From Apis mellifera (Eukaryota; Arthropoda; Insecta; Hymenoptera; Apidae): a DNA stretch of 64,000 nt. Each line of letters begins with the position of its first letter. Positions within the stretch are counted from its first letter, which is position 1. Location of the stretch: contig NC_037644.1 in assembly GCF_003254395.2 (NCBI RefSeq), forward strand, positions 1,357,001 to 1,421,000, in the 5' to 3' direction. Positions 23,427-38,470 of the stretch are shown one piece after another. Both the position numbers and the translations under genes were made by a program. The notes under the pieces were generated by a model. That model made no database searches and was not told where the DNA came from. It saw only the letters and a list, made by a program, of their open reading frames with translations.

Positions 23427-26400
23427 AGCACTTATATATATTATGACAATATTTTATAATGTGTAAAAGACTTAAACAAATTTTATAATTTCGACGTTAC
23501 AAGTTGATTAATTAATTGAGAAAATCTTTAAAATTAATAATGCTAATTAGATATTCTGATATTAAAATCGATATATTTTATCAAAAATAGTATAATCTTT
23601 GAACGAATAATGTTAATATTTCATACCGCAGTAATTCCCGATTTTTTGCTAACTAAGATTTTTACTTTTTATATTATTATATATTTTCGTTAGAAATACT
23701 TAAATAATTTTTTTTAATATAATTTGTTGTGAAATAACAAATTGTGACGCAATGTAATTTGATATTATAACATTTAACATTTAAAAAATATAATTTTTTG
23801 TACAAACATACATTAATTTAAATATATAAATCAAAATATGCAATTGAATTTTTATAAAACTTCAAAAAAACCTAAAATAAAAAAAATGACATTAATTATG
23901 GGTACTTCAAAATAAATTTTACAAATTCATTTATAATACCAATATATTTTTGCAATTTTTCAAATGCTTATTTGTTTATCCCTACATCCCATTGAAAATT
24001 TAGCAAGAGTCATTTCATTCTCGAATATTATTTATAATCTACTTGTATGCGAGATGGGGGGGTTGAATTCTATTTACATAGGGCTTTTCGGGATTGCATC
24101 TATACGCGTATATTAATAGATATACGCTCAACATACATCCGCACAACATACGCACAAATAAAGCAGTATTACATTCATACATACATTGCACTCTTCACTT
24201 ATAATATACAACGACAAAAGATACATTCAAAAATTCATGGGAATGAAAATGAGCCCATTTTATATTTTTTTCTTACATAGTTCCCGAGTTAAATATATTT
24301 AAGCTATTCTTATAGGGAACAATTACTCTCCTTCCCCCCATCCATTTTTTCGGAAGCTTAACAAAGAATAATCTTAAATTTGACATGATGTTTGGAATCA
24401 TCTATACTACGAAGCATGACATTACTAATTCATAAAACCGTTGAACATTTCCTCCATTAATTACAATACAATACATATGTTGAATGCGGAATTGACAAGC
24501 TTTTCAGATGGATGGAGTCAATTGTCGAGAGTACAAATTGTCGAGAAATTCTGCTATACCATAAGCAATTCTCAATATTAAATGTCAATATACTTTTCGT
24601 AATTATATATTGAAAATATTTAAATGTCACAAATTCTGAGACTAGCTTTCTTCGATATTTTAAGTAATAAATAATATTTTTATATTAATTATATTAAAAG
24701 ATAAATAAAAATTAATGCTTATTTATTCTAAATTTTGTGGTATTCAATTAGTTTTAAACAAATTGATAAATAATTTGAAAAATAATTAATAGTATTTTCG
24801 ATTTAAAATTAATTATTAGTACAATTTTTTTTAAATATTTTTTTCATTAATATACAAATATTTTATACAATATTAGGACATTTTAAATGCTTTAAGGAAA
24901 CAACAGAATTTCATCGAAAAATTTTGTATGTGTACAATATACATTAAAAAATGTAGCATATTACAGTTTTCGAATTGCGTTCGAACATATTATGTTCTTC
25001 ACGTATTATACAAGATATTCTACATAATAATTTTTGAACTATAATTTTTGGAAATTAATATTTTAATTGCTAAAAATGTAAATCACACAGAGAAATCTTC
25101 TAATTTTTATCTCGTACAGACAAAATGTATGTATATAGGAATATATGTGCAAATATATTAATATACGTCAATCTGTGCTATGTAAAATAATATACACATA
25201 TAAAAGAGTTTAATATACCGTAATAAAAACATCGATCCTTACTATGGACGTTATATAACATTATTCGAATAATGTATAAACCTACTTTAAAAAATTCCAA
25301 GTCAATTTTACAATTCCAATAGCTTCTTTAATATATACTATTTTTTTTACTAACTCTTACATGTTTCGATAATATAAAAATATTGATATTAATAATAATG
25401 ACAATATAATGAACATTTTATTGAATATATACAATTAGAAACGTATCATCCACAAATCAGGGATTTTTTTACTATTTATTTTTCATTATAATTCATTATA
25501 TCGTTAATATGTTCGCATTTATGCATAACGATTTAATTACAATACGAATTATCGTTTTTTATCACCAAATATTTTCATTATTTGTTTTGTACAATATATT
25601 ACTTTAATGTATAATAATTTAAAAATATATTACTTAATCTATGAAAGAAATAGTATTCGTGAATATTTTTGTTGTAATTATATTTTTATATTATAATAAT
25701 TATTAGAACAGACTTTTTTTATATTTAAATAGAAATATAATATTTTATTTCATTTTATTTCAATCATTATGTTAATAAAATTTAAATAAAAGAAAATTCA
25801 TCATTTCGAAAATATTTAATAAAAAAAAACTTATAATTATTTTATTAAATTTTTAAGTAAATTTTAAATTAATAAGTTTTCCAACATTGTAATGCAAATG
25901 ACTTGTTTTTCACAATTTCATTATCATTAATATATGAATACTATTTCTATTTTCAAAATATTGCATAAAAATATTCAATATTTATTGAAATAGAATAAAT
26001 ATATATAACAAACATCTTATTTAAATAATATCAATAGCGATTTTTAATTTACGATTGTTTCAATATATTTCATTATAAATAGTTTATTAGATTAAAAATA
26101 TTTTAAAGAAATGATAAAAAGTAATTTAATAATAAAAATTACTAAAATATTATTAAATTAAATACTAATATTATTAAAATGAAATTTTGTATATGTGTGT
26201 GTTTGTATATATATATTTGCATAATTTTTAATTATAATATAAATATTTGTACTAAGACAACATACAATTTGCATAAAAAATTATAATAAAATAATGCTAA
26301 TTAAAAGTCAAAATTAATTAATTTCATTTTGGAAGACTCATCAATAATTTAATATAACTGAATTACAAATATTATTCACAAAAATATTTTTCATAACTTT

Positions 26401-28195
26401 ATTTGTTTAACAAATTTTGTCATAAACAAATTTTGTATAATTATTAAAATGTTCTGAATTTTCCTACAATTAAATTTAAGCAAAATAGAAAAAGAATATT
26501 TTAAGTAAAATTAATAAACTATATTTATAAATATTTTTTTTTAATTTTAATAAATGTTATTTTTTTGCTGAAATTTTTATAGAATCATTTGAATTAAATT
26601 TTTTTTGCATTGTCTTTAATTACGAAATAAAAATAATTTTTATATTTTTTACTATAAATTCATTGTACAAATAAAATATGTTCCATAAATAAAAATACTT
26701 AGCAAAATAATTTTCAAATCTATGGTATATATAATATCATATCTATTCTATAGTGATATTCAATATCAATATAGAAAATTTTAATTTTGTAGAAGAATTA
26801 GATTGAAATATATACAAAATAATATTTCTAAAATATTACAAAAAAAATAATAATAGAACAGATATATATAATCATAATTTATCGATAATTGCAAGTTTCA
26901 TTTTCTATTCTGTTATCATTTATATCATACATTCTTGTAATATTATATTGCATGAAATACATAATGAAATAATATGATATATATGAAATTAAATCATTAT
27001 ATAATTTCGATATAGATTAAATTTGAATATAATAGAATATTTGCAATGTTCCATCATCATTTTACATAGACAAAAAAAAATTCAATAAAATGATTTAATA
27101 TTTAATTAAAAAATGATTACTTGTATATATATAGTATATATACGTGAATAAAATATATGTATAATATATATGTATAATATAATAAATCACATAGAGCAGA
27201 TTGACGTATTATTTTCGAATAGATAATTCAATATCTGTCTGTAAGAAATATAAATAAATACAATTCATATAAAATAGAAAGATACATAAGTCAATGACAG
27301 GGAAGCTGAGAAGTTCTAGAAATAGATAAAATACATGAAAATGTTAATTAAGTACAAGAATGAGCTTAAACCTCAGCATCCCTAGATTACCATTTAAATT
27401 ATCAAATAATAATTTTTGTAGTTTGAATATTAAATAATTCTATTTCAATATAACAATTTTTAAAAGCGCATAGAGAAAAATTGGCAGTGCACAATGGGCA
27501 GTGAATTAAACTGTTAAATATTAATATATATCAGAATAATAAATAAATTCAAAGATAATATTTTATTAAAAGATGCAATTTTTAAACTGAAGGAGTCTTA
27601 GATAAAAGAAAATAATGAAAATAATGAATCGCAAAAAAATACTGTTTATCGTTGTATCTTCTTAAATTTCCTTTTTTTTAAATGCATTTAATTATGATAT
27701 TATTAAAAGTGGCGAAAAATCTCAAACATCTAATGAACGGCAAAAATATAACTGGACATGTATAAAATTTGTTTCTACTGCATTTTCTTTTTTTTATTTT
27801 CTTTCTTTTTTTTTTAATCTGTATTTGTAAGAGTCTAGAAATCGTTCTTTGCTGATATACAATATAAAAGATTTTTTTTATTTTTGCAACTATTATGTGT
27901 TTCACGCTTAACGATATACCATAATAACTATTGTTGAATAGACAATTAATAGATAATTGTATCTATATATGTAATAATATAACTTATTATATAACTATTG
28001 TAGTAAGAGCAATAATAATTATAATATAGCTCCTATAATAGTTGTAAAATCATTATATGATGTATATAATGATCTTACAAATCATAGCAACAGTCATATT
28101 CATATAAATGTAGTTGTGTAAAATAGATAAAAATAAAGTCAAAAGATAAACAAAAGAAAAAATAATAAAAAAATTGTGTTTTCTTTTTTTTTTAC

Positions 28196-28197
<2 letters not shown>

Positions 28198-28256
<59 letters not shown>

Positions 28257-28266
28257 ATATATATAT
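28198..28266. repeat. (TA)n microsatellite
   Basis: Nearly pure alternating T and A with two G interruptions at its right end. Confidence 0.9.
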
Positions 28267-28354
28267 AGGCCTAGAGTAGTCTGAACTTCTCTTACAATTT
28301 TTTTATTTTCCCAATTTTTTCTTTCATTTAACCATTAACTATCTTAATTTAATA

Positions 28355-28358
<4 letters not shown>

Positions 28359-28392
<34 letters not shown>
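28359..28392. repeat. (TC)17 microsatellite
   Basis: Seventeen perfect TC units, about 90 bp to the right of the (TA)n block. Confidence 0.9.
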
Positions 28393-28395
<3 letters not shown>

Positions 28396-28974
28396 ATTCA
28401 TTCTTTTGTCATTTCTGAAAGAATTTTTCACTCTGAATTATATATTATAATACATATATAGACCCTCTCTAACTAGCTCACTATAATCCATGAAGATGTA
28501 TGTTGTGATCTTTGCTTTACATATTTTTTATGTATATATATATATAATATATAACATATTAATAATATATATCATAATGAAGATAGTAGGCATAGCCACT
28601 TGTGCTCGGATCACAGACTACTTGCTGCCGTACTTTTTTTGTACAGACAGTCTGATGGACACTATGGCTTTTTTCTCACTTAAATTTTACACATTATATT
28701 CTTTTCCTGTTATATATATTACGTATACACGTATAGACATTTGATCAACAATAAAAATGAAAACATTAATTTTCTTTACTTTTTTCTTTCTTTGTTATAA
28801 ATATTTTACATGAATTTTGCATCTCAAATCTTAAATGCAAGAAATTAATTAATATTTGGTTACATTATTGAAGAGATATACTTTTTATTATATAACAAAT
28901 TATATCTTTTATTTAACGGAAATTTTATTGATTGCATTGAGATTCTTTATTGTTTTTATAATTTCTTACAAATA

Positions 28975-29009
<35 letters not shown>

Positions 29010-30579
29010 TTCGATTGTTAATATTCGTTATATTAATATTTTAAAAAAGTTAACTATTAAAGATTAAATATTACGAAAATTAATTGCAAAAATGTTGATT
29101 AAAATTTATTTATTAAATTATAAGCAATTTAAATTTATATTAGCGAAATAAAAATAAAATAAAAAAATAAAAAAAAACCGCTCTATTTTCATTATATCAT
29201 CGTACTATATTCCTATCTCACATTTTCGACATTTTTATAAACTAATTTTGTTTTGATTTTTAGAATCAATCTTTCAAAAATCTTATTCCATGAATATATT
29301 AACATTCCATAAGATATATCCTTTATGTATTTTTAATTACAATTTTTCAGGCATTTCTGATAATATGATAAAAAAATATTTTAAATAAAAATTTTTCAGT
29401 TTCTGATCAGGTATGTTACATATTAATATATTTAAATTTTTCAAAAATTTTTTTCCATAAAAAGTTGTTGCATATTCATGATCATAGATATAACAAAATT
29501 ATAATTAATGTTAAGGTAAATACAACTATGACCTTGAATTTAAAAATTTAAATCTAATCAATACAAATGTATATTAATGGAAAATTATTTATTTAAATTA
29601 AATTACATATTTAAAATAATATTATTAAATAAATCCAACAGTAACAATAATTATATTTATATAATTAAAATAACAGGAAATTTGTAACAAAATTTATAAA
29701 CATCAATCATAACAGAATATATAAACGAAATAAATAAATAATAATAAATAATACGGTAAATATAATAAATTATTATAATCTATTTTCAAATATTCATCTT
29801 TTATAATCTTTGCATTACATTTTTAATTGTCATCTCAAATAAAGCATTTTGATATATATTGCATTACATACATATATTTTGCATTCCTAGAGTTTTTCTC
29901 TAATATTAATTTTCATTTTAATTAAGTATTGTTTTAAATGTATATAATAATTACAATTTTATTGATACTGTTGGATTTATTTAATAATATTATTTATTAA
30001 TAATATATATATAATTATCTTAAGGCCACAATATACTAGATTTTAGATTAAATTTATTATAATATTAAAAATATGTCATTTGACTATTTTGATTATTTTA
30101 TGTAAAAAAAACATATTAATATTTTCATACATCCAATCAGAAACTGATAAATTTTTATTTAAAATATTTTTTTAATATATCATATCAAAAAATGTCAAAT
30201 GCTAACTATAAAGAAAAAAAAAATATATATATATATATATATTAAAATAAATGAAATATATAACATTAATAAACAAATCTAATTTAAAGGATAAATTTTT
30301 CCTTTTATCATTTTACTAATATCTGTACGTGTTTACGAGCGAATTTCGATACGGCTATGACATATAGACGTAAATACTACAACCAGGATAAATTATCCTG
30401 AGAAAAACTATCGCCTGACTAGCCTTAACGAAATCGCACAAATTTTTTTACGGCATTGTTATTCACATGATGTAGATTTGTACATATGTAACGAGGTGTA
30501 TCTGATGCATGAAATGGAGGCACTAATCAGTATTTCTGGAGAGATTGACGGGTCCTGGGATGGCAATGAGAAGGTTATG

Positions 30580-33500
30580 TCAGCAGGCACTGGTTTCCTC
30601 TCCTTCAAGTGTGCACGCCACATTTTCTAGCCTGTGGGCTAGATGTAATTTGCGACAGCCCGCGTCTGTCTCCAAGGCCTCTAGGATCTATATGATATAT
30701 TAAAATATTATAATATTAATTAAATTATTGATAAATTAGAAATCCTAATAAATAGAATTAAATATTAATAAAATATTAATTTTATTTTATTAATACTTAC
30801 TTGTTCATAATATTTGCTGACATAGATATAAAGTTCTTTCAGTGCTGCGATCACATCAAATTCGTTCGCATGTGATGCACTTAATTGTTGCATGGCACTA
30901 GACATTTCTTGATCAGTGATTTGTGGCAGTCTTTGTACATCTGTGTAAAAACGACCTACTTTTTCTCGATAATGTGGTATGTCTTTAGCAAAAAGTAATT
31001 TATTTGACGGTGAGTCCTTTCCAAGTCTATGCTCCGTCATTGAACAGGAATCCATGAACGTTTGTGCGATCACGGACAGACTTGAATCAACCGTGGTTGA
31101 TTTATTAATATCAAACATGAAGTCTGGATTCTTAATAAAATTCACCCAAAATCTTAGAGGTAAACTGTTCGATTTCCATGCATGTGGTACTTCCGGATCA
31201 ACAATTCCATGTTGCTTCGCGGCATCGTCCAGAAGATCGAACAACCACTTTACAGCACTAGGTAATGCTTCATTCGCTGTTAATATTGTATTCAAAAAAT
31301 CATCAACGAATTTCTGAACAGTACCCTTCGTCGATAATAATCTTGTTAAAAATATTTCAGGGATAGCTTTGTGTGTTCGTTCCGGATGATGATGCTTGCT
31401 ACCAGTAAAACCCATACCTGGCGGATAATGACTTTCTTCTATAGGCCTTACCAAATGATATAATCGTTGATTACCACCATGACCACTTTCTACGTCACCG
31501 TTTGCTGTTATAATCGGTGGCGAATGAGATTCAAAGTATAAACCACTGACTGGATGATTATACATTACAGGAGTAATTAAATTGTGATTAGGTGTGGATG
31601 GAAGATGTGTGGACGAACAATGATTTGCATGACGATGCAAATGGTGATGATGGGTATGATGATGAATAGATTGTTGTTGATGATGATAATGTGATGGTTT
31701 GCAATTGTGACATGGTGGTTTACAAGCGACAGAAAAACTATCATTCTGTCTAGGAATTAATGACATTACTGCTGATTCCTTGACACCATAATGTGCCAGT
31801 GTATTTATTTTCTTCCATTCGCCGCTACATTTTGTTGTGAGATCTTCATCTTGAAGAGTTAAATGACCGCCTCTACCGTGTCTCCATTCCAAATCTACGT
31901 CATGAACGGACGGCCTCAGCGAAAAAGGAGTATTTTTGTAGAGAGCATCTAAAATCTTGGACTTCACTTGATTTATAGTATCACAATCTAATACCTTACA
32001 TTGAATTTTTTCATCGAGATCATCTTGGACAACATGAAGAGTAACTACACTATGTTCAATTTGTTCACGAAGCAGTCTCTCTTCAGATAATGAATATCTA
32101 GCATCATGTGTAATCACATCCACGGGACCTTTTTCTATTTGATGTTTTATTGCCTTGAATAATAAAAATAGAGAGGAACCTGCATAATCTTTAAGATAAT
32201 TATACATACAAAGTGCCATCCAATTCGTTAACATTTTTTCTACCACAGATTCAGTTCTTCGAAGCATTAATTGCGGATGTTTCGTATTTACCGCCTTCTC
32301 AATAAGTCTTAATAAAAGATTCATAAGTATGTCAGTTGCATACTCCATCTTACCCATCAGGACGACCATAAGTAATGATGCAACATTCACTTTATCTCTA
32401 ATATTAAAGTCTTTTTGAGCCTCTAAGGTTTCAATAAAAGTTAATACAAAGTATTTATTATTAATTAACTGTTCAAACTGGATCATGGCAGCGTCATAAT
32501 TTGTTCGAGATATATTACTACGCGATCTAGGATCATTTAATATGGGATGATGTGTGACACCAGGAAAAAATACTTTCATGATGTAATTCTTGTGATCTAA
32601 AGTTGGAATACCAGATGATTCCAAATCTGCAGTTAAATCAGTCATATCAGTCTGTAGTTCTGCAAATGCCTGTTTGCATTCCATTCTAACATTGCTTTCT
32701 AGAGTATCCATCTGTATTTGTATTCTTTTATATTCTCTTTCTGCTTGTGTGCTTTTTCTTCTATATATTATTAACACTAAAACAAATAAAAATACAAGAC
32801 CAAAAGTGCCAGCAGCTATTCCAGCAATGGCTTCTGGTGGAATTGGATAGGATTTAATCACTTCATAATGCAGATAACCAATAGGAAACCTCAGACTACG
32901 ACCTACACGTACCACTACTAAAGGTAGATTATTTTCAGTTTTAATTCCGAGTTCGTCTGTATCAGATGGTTGTTGATCAGGAGGAATGCAAACTAATTGA
33001 GTTAAAGCAAGTGATGTCACATTACATGGCATTGTTCCAACTGTGACATTTACATCTGATTCATCACTAGCAAAAATCAAATTTTCTCCTTCAATAACTA
33101 ATGTATCTCCTTTATATAATTTGATGTTCCGTGGAAAGGCGAAGAATTTCGGGTCTTCCACATAAAGTAAACGATTTCTAAGACTTTTAAAATGTTTTTC
33201 CAAATCTCGAACACTTTCTACGTTATCCATAATAAATGCTATTTTTAAGGATAACTGAGATTCTTTTAATTTTAGTGATTGAGATGGTGTACTTTGACCA
33301 TTAACAGTAGCACGCTCATTGCGACGAAGAGTCATAAAACGCTTAGCAACGCTTGGACTTGGACATTCCATCTGTGTTGGATTTAATACTGTACAAACTG
33401 TTCTATTCACAGGTAGCAATTCATTATCAAAGTAAACCTCCATTTCAGGTTTTTGAATGGTATCTAAATTGGTACCATGTACGGTGATCATGCGACCACC

Positions 33501-36500
33501 GGAAGCAAAACTTGTTAGTGGCTTAATCTCCATAATAGTGGGATCGTGAGTGTAATTATAAGGATTACCAACTAAAGTGCGATTTGCACCATCTATGCTA
33601 AGAGTCAGTCTGTCAATTTTTCTTACTCTGTCAGATTTACTTGTTACACAAGTTAATCTTGTGCTGCTCGCTTGCGTGGCATTAACATGGCACGGTAATT
33701 CATCCAAATAAGCTGAAATAGTACTACCAATGTTCAAATACATTCCAGTAATAGCAAGTTGAGTCCCACCACTTTGTGGGCCAACAGATGGATAAACACC
33801 AGATAATCTTATATCTTTATAATTAAATAATACTGCACTTTCAGTATAACCAGCATCATTACCAACAACTACAGAAGCAGTATCTGTTGCTTCGTGTCTT
33901 CCAGTACGGCATACAATGCGTACAGATACTTCATAGTCAACTAATATGCATGGAGTATTACCAATATGTATTTTTCCATCCACATCACTTTCTTTTAGCC
34001 CTAGATTACTACCTTCAATAGTGACTAACGTACCACCTTCGATCGGTCCACTTAAAGGTTTAATCATATCTATCCTCGGTTTTGGACACTCTGTAAATGG
34101 GGAGTGTAAACAAGAATGTCGATACACGCAACTATTACCACACCAAGTACATTCGAAACGCGCGTCTCTGGTCACGCAAAGGGAACAATCTGCATGTTCA
34201 CGATGTGAACCTAACACTTCACATTTATAAAGAATAATAGTAGTTTTATCCACGTGATGGTTAATATTCCAAACAACAGTTATTTCTGCTTCGTATTCAC
34301 CGGTGGCTGCTTCATACGAATAAACCGTTTTATCACAAACTATAAAACGACTGCTATCAACACGAGCTTGTACCTTTAAATTGGCACCTTCAATAGAAAC
34401 GATGCATTGAAAACCAGTGTGTCCTACTTGAGGATGTGGTAAATTTTCAACTTCGAGCATTATCTCTTTAGGTACACTATTAGGTAACATCAATGGTTCT
34501 TCGCGTTGCACAAACCTGGGACAGTATTGTGCACCATGTGCAGCCAAATTCGCTTGATTCTATAAATATAAACGTTTTTTTAAGAATAATTAATACAATT
34601 ATATTCTATACAATCTTTATATTAACTTACATTTTCTCCTGAAATGATACCTTGACAGCTTGTATTGTGTGTACATTTATTATCATATACACACCAACTA
34701 CATGCCCATTGAGATTTTACACATTCTGTACAAACAGTATGTCTAGAGCAATCAAAGAATGCGAAATTTCGTGAGACAAAATCTTTATTGGTTTCACTAG
34801 AACGCACGGATAGAGGTACTAGAACATGATCGGCTCCGTCTGGTATATTTGGTCTTTCAATAACAGATGGTGTAGGACATGACAATCCAAATCCGGTCAT
34901 TAATGCATCTATAGGTTCTGCGTTACCAAAAACACATTTATAATTCGCTCCCGCTGGTAATTCGGGTAAAGTTCGAATTGTTAAATGAACTGTGGTCATT
35001 TGATTGATAGGCATACGATCTGGAAGAACTTGCTCAAAGTCAATACATTGTTGTCCTGTACCTAAAGACAACCATCTTGGACTACTGTGACTTGCTTTCT
35101 GACAATCTCCTCTAACTGTACATCTAAAAAAAAAAAAAAATTTATGTATATAATAAAATATAAAACATATCATGCATATTTACCTTTTCTCTAATGAACA
35201 CCACCCACAATAAGGATCTTTTGCATCTAAACAACTACTACAATTAATATAACTACTGCAATGTTCCACTTGAACCTTAGAAATTTTAGAAGTTGATAAA
35301 ACGTAAATATGTTCTCCATCTGGTGAAATTAAAGTATCGGGCATCAATCTGTTTCCTTTATCAATTATAATGCTTTCATAGACAAATGCTTCGTTTCCAG
35401 AAAGTAAAACTTTTTTGAGGACGCCATCATTAGTACCTAAGAATGCAACGGTGTGACTTTCTGTATTAGCTACTGTTACGGAAGTGATGAATTCGTCGGG
35501 AAAATATAAAATTGCTTCTCCCACAATTGGCGACATTCCAGAAATCTTCAAACCCACTTCACAGAAATTCAAGATATTTCCTGTTGTCTAAATATATATG
35601 AAAATTAATAAAATGCGAATTAATAAAATAACAATATAAAAATATATAATATATATATTTATTTATATATAATATATATATATATATATTTTTATAATAT
35701 TTTTATAAAAAAAATTTTTTATATTTTACACTTACTCCTGCTGTGGGACATTTTCCATCTTGTATAGGACCACTGACATAGCCCATATTTCTGTATTTAG
35801 TACTACCATTAAAACACATATGAATATTTTCAGTGAATTTTGTTTCAATATTTTGTAAACTATAAACACAAAGTGCTGAGCGAGAAAGTGGTTCATTTGT
35901 AATCCCTCTACTTGGCGAAAATACAGAAACAAAAATAGGATCACCAACTGAAATACCGAGTTGTGTAGCTATATCACTACCAGCCGGTGCTACTTTTGCA
36001 TCTTGTACTAAATTATAAAATTGTGGTTTCCCATCTCCCAAATCGACAGTACATTGTAATGTCACTTCTGTATAACTATCATAATTTGGATCACTGATAC
36101 AACTTCGAGCCAATCTAGAAATATAACCCTTTTCCTCTTCCTCAGGAAGATGAGATTGCTTTTGTACTAATACGAAATACGCATAATCGCTGGCATTGAA
36201 ACCATACACATATTTAACTAGAAAATGATCTCGATATTTTACATCGATGTATACAATCGATTGTTTATTAAATGTATATTCTGCAAATTCTAAATTATGA
36301 AGATTTCTACTGGAAATAGCAGGCACATCGTGTCTGTAATCTCCTCTATTAGTAAATGTAGTACCAACATAAAGTATATTTGTTTGTCCCCAAGCATTGT
36401 ATCTTTCAGGTCCAATAAAAGCATATGTAGAAGAATTTTCATCATTTGCTGCTACACTATGGGGAATGAACTCCGGTTTAATAGATATGTTTGACATTTT

Positions 36501-37140
36501 GTACTTTTCACAAGCACCTTGAAGAAGGGAACCACATGCAATTAATGTTTGTGATTCAAGATCAGCAATTAATAGTTTGTTTACATTATCCATTAAAGAT
36601 GTAGTTATGTCTCTAGAAGGACAGCCTGTTGCATGGCACTGAGGATTATCCAATCTTGGTCCTGAAGATAATAATTTATAAGAATTTTTTTAACAACTTT
36701 AATTAGAATTCTTTTATAAAATATATAGTTTACAAAAAGAAATAATATTTACCTGTTGAAACATATTCCTCCAGTCTGAGATTAGAATCTAATTGTAAAA
36801 GTCTATTGATGGCACCTGCATATAATCTTCCTGTTATAGGATCTATAGTAAGGTGATTAAATCGAAGGGCACCTTCTCTCGTTGTATTTGGATCTAAAGG
36901 ATAAAATCCATATCTCTGACTATCTCCCATAGGAAACTGTGTTATAATATGTAAAGATCTGTTTTCTTGCACAGATGGAACAGTACTAGCAGGTGTATCT
37001 ATGGCTGCAGTTACCAATACCACCAGAAACCAAGTGGCAACAGACATGGATGAAAAGAATAATCGATGAAGTGGTAACAGCAATTTAAAAGATAACACAG
37101 TAGCCGAAATGGGAAATGATATAAATCCCAAGAATCTCAT
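30580..37140 (-). CDS. PlexA: Plexin A, semaphorin receptor
   Basis: Single-pass receptor for transmembrane semaphorins. Its cytoplasmic GAP domain acts on Rap/Ras GTPases and drives growth-cone repulsion. Exons 36753-37140, 35736-36661, 35184-35587, 34631-35123, 30801-34559 and 30580-30687 join in frame to 2025 residues. Order: signal peptide (TWFLVVLVTA), Sema domain, PSI domains (CSSYINCSSCLDAKDPYCGW; later C-W-C clusters), IPT repeats (IDMIKPLSGPIEGGTLVTIE and following), a membrane span near 1311-1335 (AIAGIAAGTFGLVFLFVLVL), and the split GAP (RRTESVVEKMLTNWMALC; PLRFWVNFIKNPDFMFDI) with a Rho-binding domain between its halves. A His-rich insert of about 40 residues lies after that domain. 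Three in-frame ATGs open the first exon (37170, 37140, 37047). I chose 37140 because it has A at -3. A start at 37047 would put the signal peptide first (1994 aa). Confidence 0.93.
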
Positions 37141-38470
37141 GATGTGTAGGCAAAAGTTGATAAAGCACATGCGCACACGCTATGCGTGTGCGTTTGTGCA
37201 TGTACAAGTTTAGGGTAGGAAGCTTAGAAAGTATAATAAGGGTATATATCCCACTGAAGAAGGCTAGTATCGTATAGTACTACCAGTTGTATATGTATCC
37301 AGGCACCGACATGATGCACATTGCCTGGCACCTCTGAAATATTTCAAAACCAATTTATTTTTAAAAAAATTTAAAATGCACTACATAAATATTTTATCAA
37401 TTAATAAAAAAAAAATTATATATCATTTTTTAAATTTAGAATATATTGATTCATACAAAAAAAGCATAATAATAATTATTAATAAAATATTGTAAAAAAA
37501 AAAAAACAAAAAATATATTAGAATATAATTGAAATATATTAAACTGTTTCAAAGATTTATATATTATCAAATTTATGATACTTTTCTAAAAACATATATA
37601 ATTAATAATTTTAATAATCTGAAATAATTATCAGTAAATATAAATAACATATCACTGACCGATTTCGATACTAAAACATTTCGTCGATGTCAGGCTAGGG
37701 CAGATGGCTCCACACTTTTTGAGTAACTTCGTTGCACGCACCGCCCTTCATTAGTGTAAGCAGCATAGCTGCACTTGACAGTTACAGCCAGTGTCTTTGC
37801 ACAAAGACAAGAGTATTTTACTACTTATCAATAATTGTCTAACAAAATACAAACAGAACGAATTAGTTAAAACATATGATAAAATTTCATAAATTCATAG
37901 ATATTTTCAAAATAATCACAAGAATATGAATATATTTTGGAATAATTACTCAAAAAGAAAAAAATTACCTTCAAGCTGAGAAAAGTTTGCAGCTTCGATT
38001 CGTTCGATCTGATATGACCATTAGTTTGCTCGTGTAATTTTTCTTCTACATATATATATATCTATATATAATATATATATATACATATATATATCGGTAC
38101 ATGTAATGTATAAAATAAAACCAATCCACTTCAATTTGTCACATACAACCACTTTTTCATGAAAAAGACAAAATGTATAATACGACTACACGATGGAATG
38201 TTCGTGCGCTAGAGTCGCTACACATCACGAATATGTACTGTCTTTGATACAAATCTCCGATACAGTTTTCAGATTATAAAATATCATACACTCGAAATTC
38301 AATAGAATTTGCTATTGTTCTCTTTAATAATACATAAAAAATACAAATATCATTCGTCACTTGATAATAACACTAAACATGAAATCAGAATGAGCCGCCA
38401 TTAAAATTCGACCGACAGCGACAGGCTGCACGAGTTTAGAGCAAGTTGGGGGCCGTGGCTGCGGCATGCG
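37141..38470 (-). promoter_or_regulatory. Plexin A 5' leader and promoter region
   Basis: The exon with the start codon is preceded by an acceptor next to 37334 (minus-strand TTTCAG before AGGTGCCAGG), so its leader part runs to about 37333. A candidate upstream leader exon has a GTAATT donor at 37963-37968 and extends right into a less AT-biased region that ends near 38470. That region probably holds the promoter. Exact transcription start not determined. Confidence 0.45.

Larger units (their letters stand above)
23427..30579. other. 7.1-kb non-coding stretch between IntS12 and Plexin A
   Basis: Tail-to-tail spacer between IntS12 (+) and Plexin A (-). Most of it is extremely AT-rich. The less biased islands at 24040-24560, 28430-28745 and 30300-30580 look like 3' UTR sequence. 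Simple repeats and a 16-bp-stem hairpin are listed separately. I see no ORF with coding character and cannot support an RNA gene. Confidence 0.55.

Noticed and set aside
24047..24280. 77-codon ORF after IntS12
   Set aside because: No motif, and it lies in probable UTR sequence with (CATA)-like repeats.
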